Under the pieces are notes generated by a model, which was given only the letters and a program-made list of their open reading frames with translations, ran no database searches and was not told the origin of the DNA. Positions 36,602-46,269 of a stretch of 64,000 bases of DNA are shown here, piece after piece; position 1 is the first letter of the stretch, and each line of letters begins with the position of its first letter. The stretch comes from Evansella tamaricis (GTDB lineage: Bacteria > Bacillota > Bacilli > Bacillales > Salisediminibacteriaceae), in the NCBI RefSeq assembly GCF_019042215.1, contig NZ_JAHQCS010000091.1, forward strand, positions 1-64,000, in the 5' to 3' direction. The position numbers and the translations under genes are program-made.

Positions 36602-36829
36602 ATGAAATTGTCTGAATATCAGGAATATATAACGGAGCGGGAGAAATTCGATTTTTTCATGGAACAGGGTTTTAAAATCATTGAAGTGAATGAAAGCCTA
36701 AGTGGTGATATCGTTAAATTGAAACTGGAAGAGAAAGACATCGTGGAAAATCTTCATATTAAAACAGCAAACGGAAGAAAATATTACACCAATATAATGA
36801 TAATGCAATTAAATCTTACGAATGTTTGA
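36602..36829 (+). CDS. small unknown protein within the pyrimidine cluster
   Basis: 75 residues: KLSEYQEYITEREKFDFFME then a beta-rich second half (SGDIVKLKLEEKDIVENLHI). Very good AAAGGAGG site before the ATG, then a rho-independent terminator right after the stop. No family recognised and no membrane segment. By position it may be a cofactor-handling or regulatory partner of the pyrimidine enzymes, but nothing in the sequence proves it. Confidence 0.6.
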   Translation: MKLSEYQEYITEREKFDFFMEQGFKIIEVNESLSGDIVKLKLEEKDIVENLHIKTANGRKYYTNIMIMQLNLTNV

Positions 36830-36834
36830 AGAAT

Positions 36835-36866
36835 AAACTAGGGCGTAGACATGTCCTAGTTTTTGT
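36835..36866 (+). terminator. rho-independent terminator
   Basis: AAACTAGGGC (36835-) pairs with GTCCTAGTTT and is followed by TTTG. It ends the pyrimidine transcript ahead of the regulator gene, which therefore needs its own promoter. Confidence 0.8.
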
Positions 36867-36957
36867 TTGTTAGAAAACATCACCTCATACAAGTCATGGG
36901 GGAAGTCACATACTATAATCAATATATAGTATACCTTATTAATAAGGAGGTGGAAGG

Positions 36958-38574
36958 GTGAAAACACTAATATCTTTAGAGGAAGTACTAAAACGAAAGT
37001 ATTTTGACAAATCGGAAGTCATTACAGGAAAAGACAAGTTGAAACATCAACAAGTAAAGTGGGTCCATGTTGTAGAAATAACTGAAATTAGTAATCTATT
37101 AAACGGAAGGGAATTAATTCTCACCACAGGGCTTGGCTGGAAAAGTAATACTAACCTTTTTCTATCTTTCGTAAACCAGCTGATCGAATGTAATACAACT
37201 GGTTTATGTATTGAAATGGGAACCAACACTACCCACATTCCTCAAGAAGTTATTGCATTAGCCGAAAAACATCACTTTCCCATCATCCTATTCCATGAAA
37301 TAGTACCATTCGTAGAAATCACACAGGATATACACTCCATTCTTATTAACAAACAATATGAACTCATCTCCAACTTAGAAAGCTATTCCCAATTGTTAAA
37401 TAAGAAACTGTTAGAAATTGATAGTCACCAGGAGATATTAGCATATATGCAGGAGCATTTGGACATTCAGGTTGTCACTATATTTGACGAGAAGCGAATG
37501 GAGTTCATCCCCAACCTGACATACAAAGAAAGAAACGAACTATTAGAAAAGATTCATCAAGCAGATCGAGTGGGAGATACCACCATAGCAAAACAGCCTG
37601 TTATGATTTTAGGAAAGCAATTTGCGCAGCTTGCAATTCATTCCAAAAACAAAGATATTACAGAATTCGAAACACTTATCCTAGATAGAACAGTAACAGC
37701 TTTAGCACAACATTTACTCCGTGACTTATATGTGAAAGAGAAGAAAATGTCAAAAGAGAGTGAGTGGCTTTCGAACTGGCTTGATGGAAATTATAATGAG
37801 AACTTTCTGAACGAACATCTTTCATTTAACGACCCTGTGCTTTCAATTCAAGGTGGTGTTGTATGTATTTGTAAACGAAATACAAACGCCCATTCAGGGG
37901 AAATAGATGGAACTTACTTTAAATTGTTGTTTCGGACTGTGTTAGAGAGGTATGGTTTTCATCTGTTTTCAACTGAAATCCATGACCAGAATATTTTTAT
38001 ATTAGTGGATAAACGCTCTTGTGAAAACTGGAAAGAACGGATGATAGCAGCTTTTAAACGTTTAAAAAACGACAGTTCTGGAAGAATAAATTTGTCGACC
38101 ATCACTATCGGTGTTGGAAAATACGTCCTGTCCTTGAATGAGATGCACAAAAGCTATCAATCTGCGAAAGAAACACTAGTTTTACAGGAGACACTTAATA
38201 AAGAGAATAAAAGCTACTTCTACGATGATCTCCATTTGTTCCGAATCATTTCGTTAACGAAAAAACATAGTAATCTTGTGGAAATTGTTAATGACTATCT
38301 AGAACCTGTTATTGAATATGACAGGAAGTATAACGGAGATTTATTATTAACGTTAAAAACATATTTAGCTTGTAATGGTTCTAAGCAAGAAACAGCAAAG
38401 AAATTATATATAGTCAGACAAACCTTATATCATAGAATTGAAAAACTAGAAAACCTCTTAGGGTATAATTTTATGAGTTTTGAACGTCGTGTTGCCATCG
38501 AGTTTATGCTAGTTGCTTATGATTATTTAACTACAAGTAAGAAAAATAAACTTCTTCAATTTAATAACATATAG
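36958..38574 (+). CDS. PucR-family transcriptional regulator
   Basis: 538 residues. N-terminal PucR domain (SLEEVLKRKYFDKSEVITGK, then NLLNGRELILTTGLGWK), a central GGDEF-like sensory region, and C-terminal HTH_30: LLLTLKTYLACNGSKQETAK and LYIVRQTLYHRIEKLENLLG. PucR regulators control purine or pyrimidine degradation and usually activate them when nitrogen is poor or the substrate is present. GTG start with AAGGAGG. Lies in the middle of the pyrimidine cluster in the same direction and is most likely its specific regulator. Confidence 0.9.
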   Translation: MKTLISLEEVLKRKYFDKSEVITGKDKLKHQQVKWVHVVEITEISNLLNGRELILTTGLGWKSNTNLFLSFVNQLIECNTTGLCIEMGTNTTHIPQEVIALAEKHHFPIILFHEIVPFVEITQDIHSILINKQYELISNLESYSQLLNKKLLEIDSHQEILAYMQEHLDIQVVTIFDEKRMEFIPNLTYKERNELLEKIHQADRVGDTTIAKQPVMILGKQFAQLAIHSKNKDITEFETLILDRTVTALAQHLLRDLYVKEKKMSKESEWLSNWLDGNYNENFLNEHLSFNDPVLSIQGGVVCICKRNTNAHSGEIDGTYFKLLFRTVLERYGFHLFSTEIHDQNIFILVDKRSCENWKERMIAAFKRLKNDSSGRINLSTITIGVGKYVLSLNEMHKSYQSAKETLVLQETLNKENKSYFYDDLHLFRIISLTKKHSNLVEIVNDYLEPVIEYDRKYNGDLLLTLKTYLACNGSKQETAKKLYIVRQTLYHRIEKLENLLGYNFMSFERRVAIEFMLVAYDYLTTSKKNKLLQFNNI

Positions 38575-38639
38575 TCAATGAGTCGTTCATTTTTGAATTC
38601 GTAATCTAATGTCTATATTTGTGTTTGGACATAAAATTA

Positions 38640-38948
38640 GCCAAATTCTACTTATGAGCTAATAGTGGGTCTAGTGCTGCTCCAACGTTGATCATTACGA
38701 TATGAGCTGTCATCACTGTAACAGATCCGTTTATGGAGTAGCACTTGCTTCTAAAGTATCAACAAGGGAATCAGTAAGACCGTTTGTGAGGATTTCGTAG
38801 CATCAAGAAGTTTGCTGATTTTCGGAGGAATACCCAACGAATAGTGGATTAACCCTGATTAATCCACTTGCCAGTAAAGCTAATAAACCTCTAAGTCCCC
38901 AGAATCCATTGTAAAAACCCATACATTTCCCACGATTATCTTCAGAGC
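38640..38948 (-). pseudogene. decayed MFS-transporter fragment
   Basis: Minus-strand frame 38946-38804 reads SEDNRGKCMGFYNGFWGLRG and LLALLASGLIRVNPLF, the loop-plus-helix pattern of major facilitator transporters (RGKxMGxYNxxWxLG). It then stops at TGA; further down, 38722-38648 reads VTVMTAHIVMINVGAALDPL ending in stop in another phase. The gene lacks both ends; its 5' side is cut exactly where a dispersed repeat begins. The gap 38575-39191 otherwise holds only that repeat and the promoter of the dehydrogenase gene. Confidence 0.55.
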
Positions 38949-38949
38949 G

Positions 38950-39006
38950 ATGCTTTTAGAGGGAGGCACAGTCCTACGCTCGTGTTCATGGCGCTTGCGC
39001 TTTACT
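38950..39006 (+). repeat. dispersed repeat copy D (right end only)
   Basis: GGAGGCACAGTCCTACGCTC then GTGTTCATGGCGCTTGCGCT matches the right end of the copy at 46.7 kb (CCTACGCTCGTGTTCATAGG, CGCTTGCGCTTTT) with one deleted base. The left half of the repeat is missing. Confidence 0.7.
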
Positions 39007-39191
39007 TATGATGGTTCATTTTCTTGGTATTCTTTCAAAATGTCGCGTTTTCTTATTCTTTTCTTTTACATACTGTCTAATGAAACAACAGTTATTGTAG
39101 GCGATAATACACTTAATATAGTATGAATGATTACTATTATATAGGTGATCGTTGTCCATGAAATTTATCAGTAGGAGGGAGAAGGTAGAAT

Positions 39192-40655
39192 TTGAAGACC
39201 GTTAATAAGGTTGTGAAACTCCAAAATTATATTAATGGGGAATGGCTCAATTCCTCCAGTACAAAACAATTAGAAGTTTTGAATCCTGCAACGAATGACA
39301 TTATAGCAAACGTTCCCATATCTACAGTGAAAGATGTGGAGGTGGCTGCAAAAGCTGCCAGATCAGCTTTTCAGGACTGGAAGAATGTGCCTGTTCCAAA
39401 ACGTGCCAGACTGTTATATAAATATCACCATTTATTACAGGAGAACCATGAAGAACTCGCAAAGCTTATTGTATTAGAGAATGGAAAAGCTTATAAAGAA
39501 GCTTATGGGGAAGTTCAGCGGGGAATTGAATGTGTAGAATTTGCAGCAGGGGCACCAACATTAATGATGGGGGAAACACTGTCAGGAATAGCAGAGGACA
39601 TGGATTCAGAAATGTTCCGTTATCCATTGGGAGTTGTCGGTGGTATTACCCCTTTTAATTTTCCGATGATGGTTCCCCTTTGGATGTTTCCCCTTGCTAT
39701 TGCATGTGGGAACACCTTCCTTTTAAAACCTTCCGAAAGAACCCCTTTATTGGCTTCCAAATTGGTGGAACTGTTTACGGAGGCTGGAGCACCTCCAGGT
39801 GTCTTAAATCTCGTTCATGGTGCACATGATGTCGTCAATGCCCTACTAGAGAATGGAGAAATTAATGCCATCTCTTTTGTCGGATCTCAACCGGTGGCAA
39901 AATACGTCTATGAAAGGGCTGCATCAAAAGGTAAACGGGTACAGGCTTTAGCAGGAGCTAAAAATCATCATATTGTCATGCCTGATGCTAATATGGAAAA
40001 GGCGATTCAACATATTCTCAGTTCTTCCTTTGGGAGTGCAGGACAACGTTGTATGGCATGTAGTGCTGTTGTTGTAGTAGGCGATGGGGACGATTTTGTT
40101 CGTGAGTTGAAAAATAAATCAGAGAATTTAGTAATGGGCAACGGTTTAGATGATGAGGTATTATTAACACCTGTGATTCGAGATTCCCATCGGAAGAAAG
40201 TTATTGGCATCATTGAAAAAGGAATTGAGGAAGGTGCTACTATACTGAGGGATGGCAGGAAAGAGATGGAGAAATGGACAAACGGGTACTTTTTAGGAGC
40301 AACCATTTTTGATAAGGTGACACCCGAGATGACTATTGCAAAAGAGGAAATTTTTGCACCTGTGTTAAGTATTTTACGTGCGAGAAATTTAGAGGAAGCA
40401 TTAGTATATATACAAAAATCCCGATTTGGAAATGGTGCAACCATTTATACAAAAGATGCAAGTGCTATAAGGAAATTTCGTGAGGAAGCTGATGCAGGAA
40501 TGTTGGGAATTAACGTAGGCGTTCCCGCGACCATGGCGTTCTTTCCTTTTTCTGGATGGAAAGATTCCTTTTATGGAGATCTTCATGTGAATGGGAAAGA
40601 CGGGGTAAACTTTTACACTCGCAAAAAAATGATTACTTCCAGGTTTGATTTTTAA
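39192..40655 (+). CDS. mmsA: CoA-acylating (methyl)malonate-semialdehyde dehydrogenase
   Basis: 487 residues of the MmsA/IolA group of aldehyde dehydrogenases. [51 protein letters not shown] and the catalytic Cys287 in AGQRCMA. Converts malonate semialdehyde to acetyl-CoA and CO2, the last step after transamination of beta-alanine (methylmalonate semialdehyde from thymine). TTG start with AGGAGGG upstream. The next gene is the aminotransferase, overlapping in sequence context within about 30 bases. Confidence 0.92.
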   Translation: MKTVNKVVKLQNYINGEWLNSSSTKQLEVLNPATNDIIANVPISTVKDVEVAAKAARSAFQDWKNVPVPKRARLLYKYHHLLQENHEELAKLIVLENGKAYKEAYGEVQRGIECVEFAAGAPTLMMGETLSGIAEDMDSEMFRYPLGVVGGITPFNFPMMVPLWMFPLAIACGNTFLLKPSERTPLLASKLVELFTEAGAPPGVLNLVHGAHDVVNALLENGEINAISFVGSQPVAKYVYERAASKGKRVQALAGAKNHHIVMPDANMEKAIQHILSSSFGSAGQRCMACSAVVVVGDGDDFVRELKNKSENLVMGNGLDDEVLLTPVIRDSHRKKVIGIIEKGIEEGATILRDGRKEMEKWTNGYFLGATIFDKVTPEMTIAKEEIFAPVLSILRARNLEEALVYIQKSRFGNGATIYTKDASAIRKFREEADAGMLGINVGVPATMAFFPFSGWKDSFYGDLHVNGKDGVNFYTRKKMITSRFDF

Positions 40656-40683
40656 AGAAGCAGATGGGAAAGGGGTAGATTGT

Positions 40684-42036
40684 TTGGACGTTGTGGATGC
40701 AAGTGAACTGGTACAAAAGACGGATGAAAAGTATGTATGGCATTCCATGAAGCCCTACAACCCAGAAACAACGATGATCGTTTCCGGAGCAAAGGGAGCA
40801 TGGATAACAGACATTAATGGGAAAAAGTACTTAGATGCCATGTCCGGATTATGGTGTGTAAACGTTGGTTATGGCCGGACTGAATTGGCAGAAGCAGCTT
40901 ACGAACAATTAAAGGAGTTGGCCTATTTTCCGTTAAGCCAAAGTCACCTCCCCGCCATAAAACTTTCCGAAAGGCTGAATGAACTTCTGGGAGACGATTA
41001 TGTTATTTTTTATTCAAATAGTGGGTCGGAAGCTAATGAAGTTGCTTTCAAGGTGGCAAGACAATATCACCAACAAAACGGAGATTACCACCGATACAAA
41101 GTTATTTCAAGGTATCGGGCGTACCATGGGAACTCGATGGGTGCACTTGCGGCAACCGGTCAAGGACAACGGAAGTTTAAATACGAGCCGTTAGCCCCTG
41201 GTTTTCTCCACGTTTCTCCACCAGATTCCTACCGTTTTCCAGAAGAGGTTTGCCCGCCAAGAGAATTGAAATCGGTTCAGGCTATAGATACTATGATGAA
41301 TTGGGAAATAAGTGATACTATTTCTGCTGTCATTATGGAACCAATTATTACTGGTGGAGGTGTTCTTATTCCTCCGGAAGGATATATGAAAGGTGTAAAA
41401 GAGGTTTGTGAAGACCATGGTGCACTACTTATAGTGGATGAAGTAATTTGTGGGTTTGGACGTACAGGTAAACCACTTGGGTTTATGAATTATGGGGTTA
41501 AACCAGACATTATTACGATGGCCAAAGGATTGACAAGTGCTTACTTACCTTTATCTGCTACAGCGGTTAAACGGGAAATTTACGAGGAATTCAAAGGCAA
41601 GGAGGAATATGATTTTTTCCGTCACATAAATACTTTTGGGGGAAATCCTGCTGCATGTGCACTTGCTTTGAAAAACCTTGAAATCCTAGATAAGGAAAAC
41701 TTAGTGGAGCGCTCTAAAGTAATTGGTTCTGCAATGCTTTCAGATTTAACCATACTTCTTAAAGATCATTCGTATGTTGGGGATGTTAGGGGTAAAGGTC
41801 TCCTTATTGGTATCGAGTTGGTGAAAAGTAAGGAGACCAAGGAGCCACTGGATGTCCAAATCGTAAATAAAGTAATCAGTTCCTGTAAAGAAAAAGGGCT
41901 GATAATTGGTAAGAATGGAGTGACCGCAGCAGGGTTTAATAACGTATTGACATTAGCACCTCCATTGAATATTGAAGAGAAGGACGTTTCCTTTTTAACC
42001 GAAATACTAGTGGAATGTTTAAATGAAATCAAATAG
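40684..42036 (+). CDS. omega-aminotransferase, predicted beta-alanine--pyruvate transaminase
   Basis: 450 residues, class III fold. SGLWCVNVGYGR, SNSGSEANEVAFKVARQYHQ, DEVICGFGRTGKPLG and the PLP Lys281 in TMAKGLTSAYLPLSA. Removes the amino group of beta-alanine (or beta-aminoisobutyrate), giving malonate semialdehyde for the upstream dehydrogenase. I take TTG at 40684, with GGGAAAGGGG upstream; a TTG at 40645 inside the previous gene would add 13 residues. Exact amine donor not readable from sequence. Confidence 0.88.
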   Translation: MDVVDASELVQKTDEKYVWHSMKPYNPETTMIVSGAKGAWITDINGKKYLDAMSGLWCVNVGYGRTELAEAAYEQLKELAYFPLSQSHLPAIKLSERLNELLGDDYVIFYSNSGSEANEVAFKVARQYHQQNGDYHRYKVISRYRAYHGNSMGALAATGQGQRKFKYEPLAPGFLHVSPPDSYRFPEEVCPPRELKSVQAIDTMMNWEISDTISAVIMEPIITGGGVLIPPEGYMKGVKEVCEDHGALLIVDEVICGFGRTGKPLGFMNYGVKPDIITMAKGLTSAYLPLSATAVKREIYEEFKGKEEYDFFRHINTFGGNPAACALALKNLEILDKENLVERSKVIGSAMLSDLTILLKDHSYVGDVRGKGLLIGIELVKSKETKEPLDVQIVNKVISSCKEKGLIIGKNGVTAAGFNNVLTLAPPLNIEEKDVSFLTEILVECLNEIK

Positions 42037-42099
42037 TTGCTCTGAACTGTCTGAATAGATTTGGGTGTTTTCCCAAAAACTATCGGAGAGGTGATTACG

Positions 42100-42576
42100 G
42101 TGAGCAGAGGAATCTTAACGGCATTATTTGCCATTGGCTTAGCACAGTTTTTAAAGATCCCAATAAAGCAGCGAAAAACAAAAAAGTGGGAGTGGGAAAC
42201 GTTTTTTGAATCTGGTGGGATGCCCAGTTCCCATTCTGCCGGTGTAGCATCCTTGGCCACTTACACGGGACTCCGCTTAGGACCGCGAACGTTGGACTTT
42301 GCATTATCAGTTATCTTTGGTTTAATTGTCATGTACGACGCCCAGGGTATTCGCAGGTACGCCGGGGAAACGTCGATCAGGGTCAATGAATTGGAGGAAA
42401 AGATGGAGAAATTGGCAGGGAAACAGAATGGCAATTATCATGATCAGATGGAAAGCCAGTTGAAAGAGGCCCTAGGTCATCAACCGGAAGAAGTTGCAGC
42501 AGGAGCATTTGTAGGTGTAGTTGTTGGTTGGGTGAGTCATTTGATTGGAAGCAAGATGATCTCCTCTCGTACTTAA
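42100..42576 (+). CDS. divergent PAP2-family membrane protein (YuiD-like)
   Basis: 158 residues from GTG 42100 (GGAGAGGTG upstream; the TTG at 42061 lacks a site). Has GILTALFAIGLAQFLKIPIK, the phosphatase-like signature FESGGMPSSHSAGVASLATY and MYDAQGIRRYAGE, typical of COG1963/YuiD. Membrane phosphatase-like protein of unknown substrate; it lacks full canonical PAP2 motif spacing. Ends with a strong terminator. Not clearly part of the pyrimidine genes. Confidence 0.9.
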   Translation: MSRGILTALFAIGLAQFLKIPIKQRKTKKWEWETFFESGGMPSSHSAGVASLATYTGLRLGPRTLDFALSVIFGLIVMYDAQGIRRYAGETSIRVNELEEKMEKLAGKQNGNYHDQMESQLKEALGHQPEEVAAGAFVGVVVGWVSHLIGSKMISSRT

Positions 42577-42611
42577 AAACCTAATAGTAAAAATATACGG
42601 GTGCAAACTGG

Positions 42612-42640
42612 GAGATACTGATCATTCAGTATCTCTTTTA
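42612..42640 (+). terminator. rho-independent terminator
   Basis: GAGATACTG (42612-42620) pairs with CAGTATCTC, followed by TTTT. Closes the YuiD-like gene. Confidence 0.85.
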
Positions 42641-42694
42641 AGTGCAGTTTAACAATAGGTAGCGATTACATTCTATCATCGAAATAGTGATAAA

Positions 42695-42741
42695 TTAGAC
42701 TAATTAGTCGAATTATTATATAATTAGACTAAATAATCTAA
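42695..42741 (+). promoter_or_regulatory. paired palindromic operator candidates before the SatD-like gene
   Basis: GACTAATTAGTC at 42698-42709 is a perfect palindrome within TTAGACTAATTAGTC, and TTAGACTAAATAATCTAA at 42724-42741 is a near palindrome sharing TTAGACTAA. Spacing between the sites is about 26 bases, i.e. two to three helical turns. They lie directly upstream of the 42765 gene, whose C-terminal part looks like a helix-turn-helix, so autoregulation is plausible. Confidence 0.6.
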
Positions 42742-42764
42742 GTAATTTTTAAAGGAGAATTCAT

Positions 42765-43577
42765 ATGAAAAATCCTGTTTCCATTTTTATAATGGATGTG
42801 TCCAATTCCACTAGCAATTCTAACTGGAATAATATTTCTAGCTATTTAGATCAGGTTGAAGATTGGATCAAAGAATGGGTATCTCCAGTTGGTAAATCCA
42901 TTGTAAAACATCGGCGGGGAGATGAAATCATATTTGTTAGTGAACATTATTTTACTGCTTATATAGTCGCCTGTACTCTCACACATTTGTGGAAGTATCC
43001 AGAACATAAGCCATATTTTGGGATGAGTTTTGGTATTATTGATAAAGAGATTGATGCTATCAATATAGAAACATGGAATCACCCTTTAGTGAAACTGGCC
43101 AGAGATGCTAATGAAATTATCAAACAATCCAACAACAGGATTCCAATACTATTTCATCTGCAGAGAGACTATCTTATAGACAATAATAGTGATTTTTCCG
43201 GCAACAACAAATGTTTTATGGAAATGGAAAACTCGCTGAACTTATTACTTGAATTGCAGCACAACCTCATGAATAATCAAACCGATAACCAACGATTAAT
43301 TCGTAGCTTATACTTTATCTACGGTCAACAAAAACTGGTTGCTTCTTTAGTAAATAAATCCCCTGCAACGATTTCAAGTCATTATAAAAAAGGAAATACT
43401 GGACTAATCTTTAAAACGCAAACGCAAATTGAACAAAATTTAAATTCTTTTCAAGAATCATATTGGGAGAATGATGTCAGTCGTTTATCCAATAAATTAA
43501 ATGAGGTTATAAAAGATATCATTAGTAAAAATGTAAAAGAATTTATTTTGCTTCATGATCAAGGAGGGGATAATTAG
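42765..43577 (+). CDS. SatD-like protein, predicted nucleotidyl-cyclase-like fold with HTH
   Basis: 270 residues. The start VSIFIMDVSNSTSNSNW puts an acidic residue (Asp11) after a hydrophobic strand, and SIVKHRRGDEIIFVSE has Gly52-Asp53-Glu54, a layout like the two metal-binding strands of class III cyclases/GGDEF/palm domains; FGMSFGIID follows. The C-terminal half includes LRSLYFIYGQQKLVASLVNK-like helix-turn-helix (about 187-215). Resembles SatD-family proteins of Firmicutes, which usually sit beside DUF3307, as here (two bases to the next gene). Cyclase activity is inference. Confidence 0.7.
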   Translation: MKNPVSIFIMDVSNSTSNSNWNNISSYLDQVEDWIKEWVSPVGKSIVKHRRGDEIIFVSEHYFTAYIVACTLTHLWKYPEHKPYFGMSFGIIDKEIDAINIETWNHPLVKLARDANEIIKQSNNRIPILFHLQRDYLIDNNSDFSGNNKCFMEMENSLNLLLELQHNLMNNQTDNQRLIRSLYFIYGQQKLVASLVNKSPATISSHYKKGNTGLIFKTQTQIEQNLNSFQESYWENDVSRLSNKLNEVIKDIISKNVKEFILLHDQGGDN

Positions 43578-43579
43578 AG

Positions 43580-44467
43580 ATGGAAGTTTTAATTCTTCTA
43601 TTAGCCCATTTAATTGGTGATTTTTATTTCCAGACGGATAAAATGGTTAAAAACAAGAGGAAATTTTTGAAGAGGCATTTGATTCATCAATTTCTATTAG
43701 GTTTTATCGCACTCTTCTTTATATATCTCTTTCTAGAAGGAACTAGTTTTTGGTATCACGTGATTTTACCAGTCATCCTGTTGACATGTGCCCATTGGTT
43801 GATAGATATTGGAAAAATAAAGGCTGAAGCTCAATTAGAAGGAAAATTTGGTAAACTTAATTCATGGAAAGGTGCACTTTTTGTCATCGACCAGTTGTTT
43901 CATCTCTTATCAATAGTATTGATTTCCCTTTGGTTTTTCCAGGTTGATATGACTAGTGGCGGTAATACCATTCTTGTGGTTTTCAGATTAGTGGAGGGCT
44001 CACAACCAAGTTTTAACGTGCTAGAAAAAGTGTTATTGCTCTTGATTATGATAATGATTACAACAACAGTTAGTGGCCATTTCATTCGAAATTTGCTAGG
44101 CTCTTTAACAAACCATATTGCCCTTTTTGAAGGGAAATACAGCATTAAAGATACACGGAATGGACAAGGATATATCCCTTCTGACCAAAAGACTTCTATT
44201 AGTGAGGAAATTACATATACCGTTATGAAAAATCAAGATTTATCCAGGGGAAAGGTCATTGGATATTTAGAAAGATTACTGGTAATTATCTTGATCCTAA
44301 ACGATTCCATCGGTTCAATTGCTTTTATTATTGCAGCTAAATCAATAACAAGGTTTAAACAACTGGATGATCGGGATTGGGCTGAGTATTTCTTATTGGG
44401 TACACTGACATCCATTTTTTTAGCAATTGTTTATGGATTTTTAATCAAGTTTATCCTTTTTAATTAA
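43580..44467 (+). CDS. DUF3307 membrane protein
   Basis: 295 residues. Starts MEVLILLLAHLIGDFYFQTD, the signature of DUF3307, with HLIGD, HQFLLGF and CAHWLIDIGK; about seven membrane segments in two groups separated by a hydrophilic loop (about 188-220). It begins two bases after the SatD-like stop and is translationally coupled. Function unknown; genetically always paired with the SatD-like regulator in my memory of these genomes. May be an effector or channel governed by its partner. Confidence 0.8.
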   Translation: MEVLILLLAHLIGDFYFQTDKMVKNKRKFLKRHLIHQFLLGFIALFFIYLFLEGTSFWYHVILPVILLTCAHWLIDIGKIKAEAQLEGKFGKLNSWKGALFVIDQLFHLLSIVLISLWFFQVDMTSGGNTILVVFRLVEGSQPSFNVLEKVLLLLIMIMITTTVSGHFIRNLLGSLTNHIALFEGKYSIKDTRNGQGYIPSDQKTSISEEITYTVMKNQDLSRGKVIGYLERLLVIILILNDSIGSIAFIIAAKSITRFKQLDDRDWAEYFLLGTLTSIFLAIVYGFLIKFILFN

Positions 44468-44714
44468 TAGATTAATAGATTAAGATTAGTATACTATGGG
44501 AGTATTCAGAAGTTGGTCAGTGGTGAAATTGCTGGAAATCATCGTTTTAAGTGTGATTCAGTTTGCATAAGTCATAAAAAAGGAATATTAAAAATAATGT
44601 AAGTGGAAACTAAAAAAAGGTAAATGAACAATGTTCTCAAAAGCAGTTTAAGTAATCATCTATAACGTTTGAATTTAGCTGGACTATCTTTTTCAAATAG
44701 GAAAGGGAGATACA

Positions 44715-46199
44715 ATGACTAGTAATGTTGAATGGAATCTCGATAACAGTTATGCCCGTCTGCCGGATAAGTTTTATTCACAAATCGATCCAAACCTTGT
44801 TGATTCACCAGAACTGGTAATACTTAATGAGACGTTGGCGAGGTCTTTAGGGTTGGATCCAACGTTGTTACGAACAGAAGAGGCTATAGAGGTGTTTGCA
44901 GGCAATAGAATTCCAGAAGGTGGAATAGCTTTGGCTCAAGCGTATGCTGGACATCAATTTGGCCATTTTACGATGTTGGGGGATGGTAGGGCAATGCTCC
45001 ACGGAGAACAAATTACTCCAACAGGTGAACGGTTTGATATACAGTTAAAGGGTTCAGGCCGAACGCCATATTCCCGTGGGGGAGATGGTCGAGCATCACT
45101 TGGCCCCATGTTAAGGGAATATATCATTAGTGAATCCATGCATGCTTTAAATATTCCAACAACCCGAAGTCTTGCTGTGGTAACTACGGGGGAACCAGTT
45201 TATCGGGAAACGGAACTCCCTGGTGCTGTGTTGACAAGGGTTGCAGCCAGTCATCTGCGCGTTGGTACCTTCGAATTTGCGGTACGATATGGTACAGGTG
45301 AAGAACTGCGAGCTTTAGCGGACTATACGATAGAACGTCATTATCCATCTGTTACTTCTACTAATAAAAACCGCTATATTGTATTTCTTCAGGAAGTGAT
45401 CAAACGACAAGCCTCATTAATTTCAAAGTGGCAATTAGTTGGATTTATCCATGGTGTCATGAATACAGATAATATGACTATTTGTGGAGAAACCATTGAT
45501 TATGGTCCATGTGCATTCATGGATAAGTATGATCCAGAGACTGTTTTCAGTTCCATTGACAGGGACGGTCGATACGCTTATGGTAATCAACCTTACATTG
45601 GTGGTTGGAACTTAGCTCGATTTGCTGAGACTCTGGTTCCCTTGTTACATGAGGATCAAGATGAAGCAGTAAAGCTTGCGCAAAATGAACTCTCTAAGTA
45701 TTCGGATTTATACCGAGAATATTGGATGAGCGGGATGCGGGCAAAACTAGGATTGTTCCATGGAAAGGGAGGGGCAGGCGACGGAGACGAAGTTATTATT
45801 GACGGTCTTCTCAGCTTGATGAAAAAATATCATGCAGATTTCACCAATACATTTCGTTCATTGACGATGGATGAGTTGGATGGGAAAGAGATGGAACTCT
45901 TCAAGGCTCCTGAATTTACAGAGTGGCACGATTTGTGGCAAGGAAGACTTTCGGAGCAGGAAGAAACAACGGAAGATTCCTATGAATTAATGCGTCGTTC
46001 TAATCCTACGGTAATACCACGGAACCATCGAGTGGAAGAAGCATTGGATGCTGCAGTAGAAAATGAGGATTTCACTGTTTTAGAAAACCTACTTGCTGCT
46101 CTTTCAAATCCATACGATTACTCAAAAGTACAAAGGGAATATACGTACCCGCCAGATCCTAAGGTCTGTGCTGGTTATCGAACATATTGTGGGACGTAA
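44715..46199 (+). CDS. selO: SelO-family protein adenylyltransferase (AMPylator)
   Basis: 494 residues. Has [40 protein letters not shown], the metal/catalytic residues Asp252-Asn253 (MNTDNM) and Asp262 (TIDYGPCAF), and ends YRTYCGT, the redox cysteine tail of SelO. A pseudokinase-fold enzyme that transfers AMP to Ser/Thr/Tyr of target proteins under oxidative stress. GGGAGA before the ATG. Alone; the gap 44468-44714 shows nothing I recognise. Confidence 0.93.
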   Translation: MTSNVEWNLDNSYARLPDKFYSQIDPNLVDSPELVILNETLARSLGLDPTLLRTEEAIEVFAGNRIPEGGIALAQAYAGHQFGHFTMLGDGRAMLHGEQITPTGERFDIQLKGSGRTPYSRGGDGRASLGPMLREYIISESMHALNIPTTRSLAVVTTGEPVYRETELPGAVLTRVAASHLRVGTFEFAVRYGTGEELRALADYTIERHYPSVTSTNKNRYIVFLQEVIKRQASLISKWQLVGFIHGVMNTDNMTICGETIDYGPCAFMDKYDPETVFSSIDRDGRYAYGNQPYIGGWNLARFAETLVPLLHEDQDEAVKLAQNELSKYSDLYREYWMSGMRAKLGLFHGKGGAGDGDEVIIDGLLSLMKKYHADFTNTFRSLTMDELDGKEMELFKAPEFTEWHDLWQGRLSEQEETTEDSYELMRRSNPTVIPRNHRVEEALDAAVENEDFTVLENLLAALSNPYDYSKVQREYTYPPDPKVCAGYRTYCGT

Positions 46200-46235
46200 G
46201 ATTTTGTTATTACTAATTTTGACGTTATTTATCAT

Positions 46236-46269
46236 ATCAGGTCCCTTGAGATAATTCATGGGGCCTGAT
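46236..46269 (+). terminator. hairpin after selO
   Basis: ATCAGGTCCC (46236-46245) pairs with GGGGCCTGAT (46260-46269); CTTATAAAATT follows, so the T tail is weak. Probably the end of the selO transcript. The rest to 46526 is unassigned and AT-rich. Confidence 0.65.

Noticed and set aside
41766-42260. Minus-strand 164-codon frame across aminotransferase end and YuiD start
   Set aside because: Both covered genes are well supported on the plus strand.
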